Of a DNA stretch of 64,000 nt, positions 53,701 to 60,292 are shown piece by piece (within the stretch, counting starts at the first letter, position 1; each line of letters starts with the position of its first letter). Source of the stretch: an uncultured Clostridia bacterium (GTDB lineage: Bacteria > Bacillota > Clostridia > Christensenellales > DTU072). The position numbers were made by a program, and so were the translations under genes. The notes below the pieces were generated by a model. The model was given only the letters and a program-made list of their open reading frames with translations, was not told where the DNA came from and did not search any database. Location: assembly GCA_946621465.1 (NCBI GenBank), contig CAMOOO010000001.1, positions 820,386-884,385 of the forward strand, read 5' to 3'.

Positions 53701-56700
53701 ATAAACTCCCTAATGCGCCTGAATAATAAGCCCATTGTGCAGTACTGGTATTCGCCCCCGAAGCTATTAAACCGCCATAGTGATAGCCCGTCGGTGGCAC
53801 AATATAAGATCGTGAGCCTTCGTTGTAACCGAAATTGTATAAATTATATTTTTGGTCGTACTCCAAAGTGACGGAATTGTTACTAAACCAAGTTTTAGTA
53901 TTAGTCGCGTACTTTTTTACGCTCAGTTCACCGGTTTGCTCGGCGCTACTGATATTCCTGATCGTACCGCCGTTGGTGTTCACTGTGACGGTATAAGTAT
54001 TCACCGTCCATTTAGCGTACAGGTTGACCGTAGCGTTTTGTTCGGACGCTAAATTGCCGACGGTGGCTCCGGCGTCTCCGACGCTATTCGTACAACCTGT
54101 TTCTCTATACCACCCGCCGAACGTCCAACCGATGAGCGTGGGTGCCGATGCCAAAGAAAAATTAACGTTGTACGCCTGTCGGGAGGCTCCCGCCAAATTG
54201 GACACGCTAGACGTAGCATTGCTCGGCAGATTGGCATTATAAACAACTTTGTATTGAATAGGCGTCCACATAGCGTATAACGTGGCGTTGCTTTTATTGG
54301 CAACGACCGTCGATACGCTCGCCCCCGCAACAAACGTCCCCGTCCCGGCATTGGTATAAAAAACGCCTGTTATCGTATCGTATAGCCCTATTACGCTATC
54401 GCTGATACGATAACACGGAATATAGTTCCTGACGAGAAAACCGTCTTCCCAAATTTTACAGCCGTAGATATAGGTGGTACCGGCGTCGTCCAAGGCATTG
54501 CTCCCATTCCTACCAAAAAGATAAATATCACGGTTGGAATTAAACGTACCGCTCGTAGTTGCCACCAGGTTACCGTTGATGTAACATTTACCTTGGTCTA
54601 ATTTATATCTGTTCTTTTGAGCAATATACGTCGAGGTATAACCGACAGCTCCGCTACTACCCCAGTAAAAATACTCATTAACACCATTACTGGTGAGGTT
54701 AAAATTATTATCACCCAGAGCAACGCCAAACGTCGACGTCCCCGTTGTCGTTTTTGCGTCTATCTCCAGCGCTGTTTTAGACGTCGCTTTGACGCCGGTA
54801 TTGATATATTGCGTGCCGCTGGACTGAACGTAATCGACGTACTGATATGAGGACGGCAGATAACCAAGTTCCGACTCTGCCGGTACGTTGACGTCAATCG
54901 GTCCCATATCAAAAGTACCCGAACCGGCGTTGGTGTAAAACTTTTGATAAACGAGATCAAACATACCTCTGACGCCGTCCGATTTTCGATAACAAGGAAC
55001 GTAGTCGCGGATGAGAACGTCGTTATCCCATATTTTACAGGCATATATATAGCATTCTCCGTAATCGTTAAAACCACCGCTTGCATTAGATATTCTGCCA
55101 AAAAGAGTCATATCGTACGTGGATTTCCACTCGGACAGATTTGTGAACGTATATACGAGATTACCGTTCCTATAGGCATACTGTCGCCTTAATCCATACG
55201 TGTTTTTATTCCCGCGATAAACGGATGACTTATCTCCTGTAGGCGTACTTGCTCCCCAATAGAACCAGTCCGTCCCATCGCTACCACCGGTAACGTTAAA
55301 GTGAGGATCGGTCACACCGAAAATCGACGTTGCACTAACCAGTTTGGCAACGACCTCGATCCCGGAATTATAGTTGGGTTTAAATCCGACGTCAATATAC
55401 TGTCCCCCACCGCTCGTTGATCTCAGATATTCCACGCGTTGATATTCGCTCGGGAGCCATTTGCCGGCATCCAGACCAGTGGAAAGGCTACTCCACCCGT
55501 CAAATAAATATCCCGTCCTCGTCGCCGCGGGGAGATTACCGTAGTTCGTACCGTACGTTACGGTCGCATTACTCGTTCCGACAGACCCGCCGTTACCGTT
55601 ATAACTGACGGTCGACGTATAAGTAACGTAAGGCATACCGATATAGGCGTCGACACTCATTTGGGTGCCGCCCGTATCGAATAGTTTCAGCATGGCAATG
55701 GTAAAAGCAAACGTTTGCGTACCCGACGATGAAAAATCAAACGTCAGATTATAGGTTAATTCTTTTGTCGCCGTTGCGGTTTGCGCTGCGAAATATACGC
55801 CTGCGTCATAAGAGCCTCCCTCGGAAGGCATAGAATAAGAAGAACGATTACCGGCGTTATACGTACGGCTATCTGCCGCACCTTTATAAATAAATAATCC
55901 CACGTCGGACGCATCCGATCCGGAAAACTTTGTCATTGTCAATCTCAAATAAACCGGTATGGTCACAGTACACGGACCTGTCGTCGTATATGAACAGGGA
56001 AAATTAAAAACAGCATAGCAGTTCCTATTCGCATTTGTTTGGGGTGTTGTAAATGATATACCCGTTGTACCCATATCAATGCTCGTTATGTTGCCATCCA
56101 AAAACTTGGCACTACCTGTAGTAAGCGCCGCCGATTGAGAACTTGTATCCCAGTCACTCAGCCCTCCCCATGAACGACCTCTGGCTGCATCCGTACTATT
56201 CCAATACCCTTTGCCCTGTACGCCCGTGACTACGTCGCTTAACCCCTCAGCCTGACTAGCCGACACGCTACTGATACGCCCGATGGAAGCGGAGAATTGT
56301 GCCTGAAAAACGAGAGCGTCACTGGCGCATTTAAGCGCGGCTATGGTAAAGTAGGTAATTTGTTTTCCGGCTCCCACCGAAAGTGAGAGATTCACCGTCT
56401 TCGTATACGTCGACCCGGACGACTGATTACTGCAATAAATACCGTCATAGTAACCGGAAGAAGTATTATTGAAACTCGGCATTCCCGTAGTATAATAGCC
56501 TGCCGAATAATTTCTGTCGGTTGCAACGCCGGTATAAACAAAAATACCGGCGCTGATAGTAGAACCGGAACCGGAAAGCACAATGGTATTAAATCTCAAA
56601 GAAATGGGAATGACCAAAGTCCCTGCGCTCGGCAAATCACTGGTCACGGTGTACTGGAAAACACCGTACATATTTCTTTGATTACCATAGGTAGCGGGAC

Positions 56701-57088
56701 TGCCGAATTGCTTTGGAAAAGCAAAAGACGCACAAGAAAAACCGCTCGTTCCTAAAGCGACAGGCACCTTATAATAACTACCACCACCGCCGGCGGTAGC
56801 AATTGATCTCGTTTCCAGACTTTGCGTCGTGGTAATTACGCCCCAGTCGTTCATGTCGCTATACGAGATATTTCCGTTAGCACCCGTAACTGAAGTATTC
56901 CAAAACCCTCTGGCGGTGAGTGATGTCACCGCATAAGCCGAAGAAGCAGCTTCAGCGGCATTTTCATCAGTAACAAAATTCTGACCAATCGCAAAAAAGG
57001 AACAAAAAACAAACAAAAACAGCGCCACGAAAAGGACGGCTTTTCCGACGTTCTTATAGATGACACTGGTTTTGATTGAATTAGGCAT
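44768..57088 (-). CDS. Giant repeat-rich surface protein (adhesin-like), ~4,106 aa
   Basis: The start is the ATG at 57088; the longer frame begins in the -35 box. A signal peptide covers about 1-55. Then come two related ~190-residue modules (60-490), two LamG/ConA-like modules (about 549-733, 736-926; both with QYI(D/N)(V/T)G and CKIW), InlB-type B-repeats (about 496-540 and 936-1243, e.g. RTGYTFGGYYDG), an Ig-like domain (1243-1330, SYQWYKDGAEISG), nine tandem ~75-residue repeats (1460-2140), a long series of MBG-like repeats (AIYYGDEPADNGVTIIGL) and a Cna-B-like domain (~3640-3730). It ends with a transmembrane helix (WVFLIVGGVFLLIIIGFII) and the tail KGKGGGGGSPFNYRIGG. No LPXTG motif, so it is anchored by the helix. 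Function inferred as adhesion. Confidence 0.88.
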   Translation of the reverse strand: MPNSIKTSVIYKNVGKAVLFVALFLFVFCSFFAIGQNFVTDENAAEAASSAYAVTSLTARGFWNTSVTGANGNISYSDMNDWGVITTTQSLETRSIATAGGGGSYYKVPVALGTSGFSCASFAFPKQFGSPATYGNQRNMYGVFQYTVTSDLPSAGTLVIPISLRFNTIVLSGSGSTISAGIFVYTGVATDRNYSAGYYTTGMPSFNNTSSGYYDGIYCSNQSSGSTYTKTVNLSLSVGAGKQITYFTIAALKCASDALVFQAQFSASIGRISSVSASQAEGLSDVVTGVQGKGYWNSTDAARGRSWGGLSDWDTSSQSAALTTGSAKFLDGNITSIDMGTTGISFTTPQTNANRNCYAVFNFPCSYTTTGPCTVTIPVYLRLTMTKFSGSDASDVGLFIYKGAADSRTYNAGNRSSYSMPSEGGSYDAGVYFAAQTATATKELTYNLTFDFSSSGTQTFAFTIAMLKLFDTGGTQMSVDAYIGMPYVTYTSTVSYNGNGGSVGTSNATVTYGTNYGNLPAATRTGYLFDGWSSLSTGLDAGKWLPSEYQRVEYLRSTSGGGQYIDVGFKPNYNSGIEVVAKLVSATSIFGVTDPHFNVTGGSDGTDWFYWGASTPTGDKSSVYRGNKNTYGLRRQYAYRNGNLVYTFTNLSEWKSTYDMTLFGRISNASGGFNDYGECYIYACKIWDNDVLIRDYVPCYRKSDGVRGMFDLVYQKFYTNAGSGTFDMGPIDVNVPAESELGYLPSSYQYVDYVQSSGTQYINTGVKATSKTALEIDAKTTTGTSTFGVALGDNNFNLTSNGVNEYFYWGSSGAVGYTSTYIAQKNRYKLDQGKCYINGNLVATTSGTFNSNRDIYLFGRNGSNALDDAGTTYIYGCKIWEDGFLVRNYIPCYRISDSVIGLYDTITGVFYTNAGTGTFVAGASVSTVVANKSNATLYAMWTPIQYKVVYNANLPSNATSSVSNLAGASRQAYNVNFSLASAPTLIGWTFGGWYRETGCTNSVGDAGATVGNLASEQNATVNLYAKWTVNTYTVTVNTNGGTIRNISSAEQTGELSVKKYATNTKTWFSNNSVTLEYDQKYNLYNFGYNEGSRSYIVPPTGYHYGGLIASGANTSTAQWAYYSGALGSLSNNTLFAQNHGDLDFQNLTPTSGGNVVLTVQWLPNTYTVTFNMQNGSGGSSSVTATYDSAMPSATMPTRTGYTFGGYYDGTNGSGTQYYTETGASARSWNKATNTDLYAKWTMNSITVSGQPSAVDRPYNANSTALTYTTSHPLTISYQWYKDGAEISGANSASYNVKAVADSGDYYCIATVTDGEQTVTATSNTVNVHITTVPLTFHASITGESYVYNGQTVWETRGQCYISGIKGSDMLSFMLSRISGVYLTTYDYPLTNNSVYNDIIYGEYANRMNEGVINFGAKNVGEWTVKIVGVKNVNGSATDVVANYYWAEDSDTDNERMVTFSVTQKELGLSWGTTSFTYDAGEHKPTCQLTGIVDGDSCSFTLSGEQTNVGNYTATASNLTNSNYKLPSVNTTTFTIAQKEVGLSWGNNAFIYNRTAQAPTCTATGVEDGDTCDVTVTGAQTAYSADEYTATASSLSNSNYKLPSANTTTFTIAQKEVGLSWGNTSFTYNRTAQAPTCTATGVEDGDTCDVTVTGAEISYSANEYTATASSLSNSNYKLPTANTTTFTIAQKEVGLSWGNTSFTYNRTAQAPTCTATGVEDGDTCTVTVIGAQTAYSADEYTATASSLSNSNYKLPSANTTTFTIAQKEVGLSWGTALFTYDANEHIPTCELTGVVDGDSCSFTLSGVEINAGNYTATASELTNDNYKLPEINTLAFTIAQKEVGLSWGDTSFTYNRTAQAPTCTATGVEDGDTCIVTVTGEEISYSANEYTATASSLSNSNYKLPSANTTTFTIAQKEVGLSWGNNAFIYNRTAQAPTCTATGVENGDTCIVTVTGAEISYSADEYTATASSLSNGNYKLPSANTTTFTIARKEVGLSWGDTSFIYNGEFQAPTCTATKVENGDSCVVTVSGAQKNYREEEYTATASALSNSNYKLPAADTTTFTIAQKEITLAWTDTVFTYDGEGHKPTCTAESIIDGDECEVTVTGEQVHYSEYAYTATASSLSNSNYKLPTVKTTTFTVNQKSIAGATVTLNGSLVYNGKAQQQDVASVIIDGLNATFEVIGNVATHAGDYTLTVRGNGDYTGEQEWGFSIARLDISEDAVIELGAALTYNGSSQKQHVASVTVGGLIVTYTPSGDWNVNAGDYTLTIEGTGDYTGQKSIGYTIAPKALTIRANAHAIYYGDEPADNGVTIIGLVEGDELEGTLTFNHAYARYNDIGTYEIEPQGLTSGNYIITYENGTLTVNKKEVTAVLEAADEFAYGTVVEVRAEFPEGMIVNNDNVPILLTYVGTTFGGAEYPESPEKPTEAGSYTLLAKLSGEGDSANYSMEMSKQFSISKSDYAINDEFSFSASSFIFDGQEHTLSVVMKKETSINVSYENNGRTNVGQQTVRAIFSGYSTNNYNEIAPMEAMLTITPRSISGATIELDNDLTYNGEEQEQLVDRVYVTLPTDAEPIVLDVPLFRVTNNTATNAGNNYSLTVTGEGNFCDSQTAQFIVRHKDISDAEITLGAQLIYNGYVQQQSVALVEVDGLTVPLSDYGVSENTGTNVGEYELKIIASGNFCGEKKKAFTINAKDIAGATVTMDTSPVYTGTERTQTVLSVVIDGLHADFTTEDNTAISAGNHTLKVKGTGNFFGTVEAVFEIVKAPLTATANDNEIYYGSDPSNAGVTFSGFVNGEDESILSGEAVYRYTYTQFGDVGNYYITVSGFTASNYEINYAAGVLTVHPYVVTLHWSDTPLRYIEEVEQCPSVSVDAFGSDSLSVTQIAGHVDVGQYVARATKIVNSGTSTVNNNYALPSVCTYNYSILPALVAVPVPASITYVFNDADQSFQFESGLELDLYSISGDVRRSSGSQEVRLTLADKDNYCWVTDETNEDRIYIFTIQKRIFEPPVIASQVYTGNRLWADATDGTYYHVSANDGGVDVGVYTVAFTIDDMYKSDMAWTNTEGDTVEVDFEITQATNEWQGTISVRATTYGQTLPTPSAKAKFGTVAFKYRPQGGTDNDYTEEKPVNAGRYYVLIYVDGTDNYTYLSTTREFTIQKANLDGSQLEWVQEGAPFTFDGTPKSVSIAGLPDGVEAVLSDNEKIHAGQYQATVTFIYDQSNYNELTFDSFSWEILPMTVTAVWSVPRYAYNGQERVFPRASFVDVDGNTVELIVTEKDSRPFVAAGQYTFIATSANTDYTLEGNSQSCEIAKKKVTKPTAETRNYFCTAEEQTYGVFETADYEVLNNVRTEAGSQEVTVRLRDSINCEWRDGTTEDIYFTFTIQHRFSEHNGDPERLESEATCTEKAVYSAVCVCGEMETYEYGEPLGHDYHLTYTWTEEYTASAHVTCTRCDYDDRQEAVITTSKEGILEYYHATVILDGVEYVNTKQKGAVIYNDHVYNAPVWTWTWENKSYVVKVAFYACDGSEDVQSPEVSLTENEQEESISFVAVTHFGDTNKEFRDEMTIEKVRFRLVWSDTNVFTAFIRPGYLLSECIDTIPTRENATLSGFTTAEKVYIPYDGTIMDYPLIHAEENITAVWQERGTLILTAKDESGRVLSGILFSLLKKGVLVYQLSTDENGRVVFGDVPYGTYNLQAQFSVANRPITRDYTADVTAATNRQTITIVQDNVSTRIIGDLSAENLESIASDRGYGTVTVVLDTTHEVDDNVVSAMNEKIKEEAHDPTLVDFFNISVTEEIMTTASTGSVSTVSNKLTSSEQPLLVRYEISTEIYSQLIARGGSPEDVVVYTCSTDGLVTKLPRMEYAHDSTEYYHVVMDAGTPYVVLSVNNFTNFAIGLQNTVIQAVNDFISLTLDNWVYGTEAKTPVSSVKYGTVKYLYAKRGTSDYSETIPTKAGEYQLKAYVEAEEEYSSTEKIIEFTVEKATYDMSRVLFSDRTVIADGQEYTIEILGELPEGVSVVYEGSTYSTTGEYQIVARFYGDEENYNIIPQQTATLVIEDQTTLIIKKYKWVFLIVGGVFLLIIIGFIIRPKGKGGGGGSPFNYRIGG
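50672..52704 (-). repeat. Nine tandem ~75-codon repeats inside the giant gene
   Basis: Each unit begins QKEVGLSWG, continues (T)SFTYNRTAQAPTCTATGV(E)DGDTC and ends EYTATASSLSNSNYKLP then TTTFTIA. Units 2, 3, 4, 6 and 7 are nearly identical in protein and close in DNA; units 1 and 5 form a second type (DAGEHKPTC, GDSCSFTLSG); units 8 and 9 are diverged. Each unit has one Cys pair spaced C-x10-C. The pattern points to recent duplication and possible copy-number change. Confidence 0.92.
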
Positions 57089-57119
57089 AAGTTTAGTACA
57101 CTCCCCCCCCTTAGCATAT

Positions 57120-57148
57120 ATTATATATATATCGCGCGCCCGCGTCAA
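57120..57148 (-). promoter_or_regulatory. Promoter of the giant surface protein gene
   Basis: Minus strand TTGACG (57143-57148), 17-base spacer with an alternating TATATA run, TATAAT (57120-57125). A GGGGGGAG site lies 12 bases before the ATG at 57088. Confidence 0.82.
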
Positions 57149-57384
57149 GTCCTATAATGCACTTTTTAAGTTATTTTAATGTGATTTCTGCATTCTCTGT
57201 CCCCTTTTCGTCCCCTACGTTCTATTTGCTCCTTCCGGGCAGATAGGCAAGGTGAAAAAAGACGCAAAGATAAGGACACTATTTTTTTGACGGAGAAGGA
57301 AAAAATTCTCTCTTTCTTTTTCTTTCTTTCTCTCCGTCATTATTCATTTATTTACCTATTCACCTATTCATTTTTATATAAATG

Positions 57385-57480
57385 GCGAAACGCAAGCGAA
57401 TCGTTAGCGAAATGCGAGCGAAACGCAAGCGAATCTTTAGCGAAACGCGAGCGAATTGTTAGCGAAACGCAAACGAATCG
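57385..57480 (+). repeat. 11/22-bp direct repeats (GCGAAACGCAAGCGAATCGTTA type)
   Basis: Three 22-bp copies (57385, 57418, 57440), one 11-bp half copy (57407) and a partial copy (57462). Each 22-mer is two related 11-mers, GCGAAACGCAA and GCGAATCGTTA. The 11-bp period is close to one helical turn. Confidence 0.85.
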
Positions 57481-57494
57481 CAGGGCGCAAAGGT

Positions 57495-57520
57495 CCCCAT
57501 AAAGCGAATGCTTCATGGGG
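57495..57520. other. Two-step hairpin
   Basis: CCCCAT pairs with ATGGGG and, inside, AAGC pairs with GCTT around GAAT. No T tract follows, so it is not a typical terminator. Confidence 0.55.
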
Positions 57521-57658
57521 AAAAGGCGGAGCCTATCATCAAACTTGGCATGATTACGAACGGTAATTTGCCGAAAAGATAGTGCGAACGGCGCGGAAAG
57601 TGGAATTAAGGATAAAAGATTATATTTAATAATTGTAAAAGTTTTTGGAAAGTGGGGG

Positions 57659-57705
57659 TTCGGGGGCGAATAACCTTTTTGCCGAAAAAGGTTGTCGCCC
57701 CCGAA
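57659..57705. repeat. Long palindrome A with shared core
   Basis: Outer stem TTCGGGGGCGA / TCGCCCCCGAA (11 bp, perfect), inner stem AACCTTTTT / AAAAAGGTT (9 bp), loop GCCG. Confidence 0.85.
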
Positions 57706-57739
57706 AACTCAATTAGCATAAAGTTTTTGTAAAAGAGAG

Positions 57740-57784
57740 CGCGAGAGGAAGAAACTTTTTGTCGAAAAAGGTTTTCCTCTCGCG
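57740..57784 (-). terminator. Long palindrome B, probable terminator of the 57.8-64 kb operon
   Basis: Outer stem CGCGAGAGGAA / TTCCTCTCGCG (11 bp, perfect), inner stem AAACTTTTT / AAAAAGGTT with one mismatch, loop GTCG. It starts 20 bases after the DUF4432 stop codon and has T-rich flanks on both sides. It shares the inner core CTTTTTGnCGAAAAAGG with palindrome A but has different outer arms. Confidence 0.75.
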
Positions 57785-57803
57785 ATTTTTTAAAAACAAA
57801 AAT

Positions 57804-58712
57804 TTATATACTTTTCACGTCGAAAGAGACGAAGAAGGTGATTTTTTGGTTAGGCTTGATGGTATTATAGTGAAAATAGCCGTCCATAAACGAGGTAGAG
57901 GGTTCGATACCGAGGGCGTAGTCATGGGAGGCGTTGGTGACCCATTGGACCTGGCAGGGCAAGGTATCGTCGCTGTAGGTCAGGACGAGTTTTTTTGCGA
58001 GTTTTTTATTGGTGACGGTGATTTCGGGGACGTTGTTCTTAATATAATAGCAGCTTTCTTCCTCGTTATCGACGGGCGCGGGGAAGGTGGTGCGGTCGGC
58101 GATGTGGGTTTCGGCATGAGGAGTACGAGGGATTATGGTCGCGGTATCGGCGTCTATGGTTGTCCCTGCGTCGAGCATGGGGTAGCCGATATTGCAGTGA
58201 TAAAGCAGGCAGTAGTTTTCCTCCTTAGTTCCCTTGTTTGTCAGTTCGTCCGTGACGGTGACTTTGCTACTGCCGATAGCGGTAGAAATGGTCCTTTTTA
58301 AATATAAATTCTGTCCGAAGAGTGCAGAAAGTTCTATTTCGCCGACGACTTCGATTTTGTCCTCGTCACAGACGCAGGAGAGGATTTTTGCAGGGGTATT
58401 ATGGAGCGTCCCGTGGATCTCGTAGCCTTCTCTTGAGCCGATATTATCCAGACCGCAGGTGTAGAGCATACCGCCCTCGAAGCGCTTTTCGTAGGCGATT
58501 TCACGGGCGACAATGCCGTTTTTACAGACGAAGGAGATATTGGTGCCTTGGTGCCAAAGCTGGGGCATATCCATAGCTTTTGATTCGTTAATGAGGAAGC
58601 GAATGACGCCGGTGTCGACTTCTATAATGCGTACGCCGCGTTCTTTTCCCTCGGTGAGTTCGTACCTACGGACGTAGGCGATTTGCGACAGATTATTGAT
58701 TTGTTTTATCAT
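57804..58712 (-). CDS. DUF4432 family, aldose-1-epimerase-like protein
   Basis: 302 residues. MLYTCGLDNIG, YEIHGTLHNTPA and a late LGIEPSTSFMDGY segment fit DUF4432, a branch of the galactose mutarotase-like superfamily. Histidines in HGTLHN and the Glu of GIEPS are candidate catalytic residues. Probably acts on a sugar in the cytoplasm, consistent with a GH36 galactosidase in the same operon. Last gene of the operon, 30 bases after the FAD gene. Confidence 0.85.
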   Translation of the reverse strand: MIKQINNLSQIAYVRRYELTEGKERGVRIIEVDTGVIRFLINESKAMDMPQLWHQGTNISFVCKNGIVAREIAYEKRFEGGMLYTCGLDNIGSREGYEIHGTLHNTPAKILSCVCDEDKIEVVGEIELSALFGQNLYLKRTISTAIGSSKVTVTDELTNKGTKEENYCLLYHCNIGYPMLDAGTTIDADTATIIPRTPHAETHIADRTTFPAPVDNEEESCYYIKNNVPEITVTNKKLAKKLVLTYSDDTLPCQVQWVTNASHDYALGIEPSTSFMDGYFHYNTIKPNQKITFFVSFDVKSI

Positions 58713-58742
58713 AAAAAACCTCCGTTTTTACTGTTTTTATAT

Positions 58743-60290
58743 TTAGATTTTGGTTAAAAAGGCGATTGCGCCTTTGATTCCGTCTATTGCCGCGCTGGTG
58801 ATTCCGCCGGCATACCCGGCGCCTTCGCCCAAGGGGTATAGTCCGTCTAAGGGGGAGAGGTAGTCGTCGCCCCGCAGGATCCGCACGGGAGAACTGGAGC
58901 GTGCCTCTATACCGGTAAGCACGCTGTCCGGGCTGTCGAAGCCGCGTAGTTTCCGCCCGAGGATGGGGATACCCAGTTGGAGCGTTTCCTTCACCTTTGA
59001 GGGCAAAATCATATTTAGATCGGCGCAGACGTAACCTGTTTCGACGCTTGGTTTAAGGTCGCCGAACCGATCGGTCGGCTTGCCTTTTATATAGTCCCCG
59101 TACCTTTGCGCGACCGGTTTATAGTCGCCGCTTACGGCATAGGTCAGCCGCTCGTACTTTCTTTGATACTCCATCCCTGCCAAGGGGTGGTCGGAGAGCC
59201 AGTCACCGGGGCCGACGTTAATAAGGAGCGCGCTGTTGGAGTTATCGTCCATACGAGCGTGGTAGCTCATACCGTTGACGCAGACGCCGCCCTCTTCGCT
59301 CGATGCGTTGACGACCATACCGCCGGGACACATACAGAAGGTATACAGGCTCCTGCCGGAGTCGGTACTTACTGCCATTTTGTAGTCGGCGGTGGGCAAA
59401 AGCGGCGCGGCCTTTCCGTACTGCGCGCGGTTGATCTCCTCGCGTAGATGTTCTATACGGACGCCCATGCTGAAGATTTTTGATTCCATTTTGACGCCGC
59501 GTGCGTGGAGCATCTCGAAGGTATCTCTGGCAGAATGTCCGATTGCCAAAAAGAGGGCGTCGCAGTTAAACTTCCCTGCCGAGGTCATGATGCCGGTGAC
59601 TTTTCCGGCGAAGCCGAGGACCTTATTCATGCAAGTGGAATAGTGGAACTCGCCGCCGAGGGATATGATTTTTTCGCGCAGGTTTTTTACCACGTCGCGC
59701 AGCAGATCGGTGCCGACGTGGGGCTTAGCCAGATAGGTTATTTCTTCCGGCGCGCCTGCTTGGACGAACTCATTCAGGACGACGGGTATGTACTCGTTAT
59801 GAAGGTTGGTGTTGAGTTTGCCGTCGGAAAAGGTGCCGGCTCCGCCCTCTCCGAACTGAACGTTGCTATCCGGTTTCAGAGTGCGCGTACGAAAAAAGTC
59901 CGCTACCGTTTTGGCTCTGTCCTCCACCTTTTCCCCTCGCTCGATGACGATGGGTTTGGCGCCGGCATAGGCAAGGGAAAGGGCGCAAAAGAGTCCGGCG
60001 GGGCCTGCGCCTACGACGATGGGACGGGACTTTGGGATGCGCCGTGGAATCAAGTCGGCAAGCGAGGGGTTTTTTCGTTCGTACGGTGCGCCTTTTGCAA
60101 GGTAACGCTTATCGTTCTCCGTCTCAACGGCGACCTGGATGGCCCACTTGATATCCTCTTTTTTTCGGGCGTCGATGCTCTTTTTGAGGATGTCGAGAGC
60201 TTTTATTTCACGCGCGCCGAGCTTCTTTCGGGCAACTTCGGCAATGGGCGTTTTATCTGTTATAGATTGCGTTAATGATAGCTGAATCAT
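58743..60290 (-). CDS. FAD-dependent dehydrogenase (COG2509 type)
   Basis: 515 residues from the ATG at 60290; the frame extending to 60494 lies inside the aminopeptidase gene and is arginine/histidine-rich noise. An N-terminal domain of about 85 residues (AREIKALDILKKSIDARKK) precedes the FAD-binding PIVVGAGPAGLFCALSLAYAG. EGGAGTFSDGKLNT, CMCPGGMVVNAS and the C-terminal YPLGEGAGYAGGITSAAIDG are typical of this widespread uncharacterised family. Substrate unknown. Starts two bases after the aminopeptidase stop. Confidence 0.9.
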   Translation of the reverse strand: MIQLSLTQSITDKTPIAEVARKKLGAREIKALDILKKSIDARKKEDIKWAIQVAVETENDKRYLAKGAPYERKNPSLADLIPRRIPKSRPIVVGAGPAGLFCALSLAYAGAKPIVIERGEKVEDRAKTVADFFRTRTLKPDSNVQFGEGGAGTFSDGKLNTNLHNEYIPVVLNEFVQAGAPEEITYLAKPHVGTDLLRDVVKNLREKIISLGGEFHYSTCMNKVLGFAGKVTGIMTSAGKFNCDALFLAIGHSARDTFEMLHARGVKMESKIFSMGVRIEHLREEINRAQYGKAAPLLPTADYKMAVSTDSGRSLYTFCMCPGGMVVNASSEEGGVCVNGMSYHARMDDNSNSALLINVGPGDWLSDHPLAGMEYQRKYERLTYAVSGDYKPVAQRYGDYIKGKPTDRFGDLKPSVETGYVCADLNMILPSKVKETLQLGIPILGRKLRGFDSPDSVLTGIEARSSSPVRILRGDDYLSPLDGLYPLGEGAGYAGGITSAAIDGIKGAIAFLTKI

Positions 60291-60292
60291 AT

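Larger units (their letters stand above)
57149..57803. other. Non-coding repeat- and hairpin-rich region
   Basis: 655 bases without a supported gene. In order: GC-poor leader of the giant gene; a TGACGGAGA / TCTCCGTCA inverted pair (about 57288-57340) around a pyrimidine-rich stretch; the GCGAAACGCAA repeats (57385-57480); a CCCCAT-AAGC-GAAT-GCTT-ATGGGG hairpin (57495-57520); AT-rich sequence; and two long hairpins (57659-57705, 57740-57784). A 71-codon frame over 57287-57502 is mostly repeat and is not considered a gene. Confidence 0.7.

Noticed and set aside
57287..57502. 71-codon frame with NASESLAKCER repeats
   Set aside because: Half low-complexity Phe/Ser/Leu and half 11-bp DNA repeats; no ribosome binding site.
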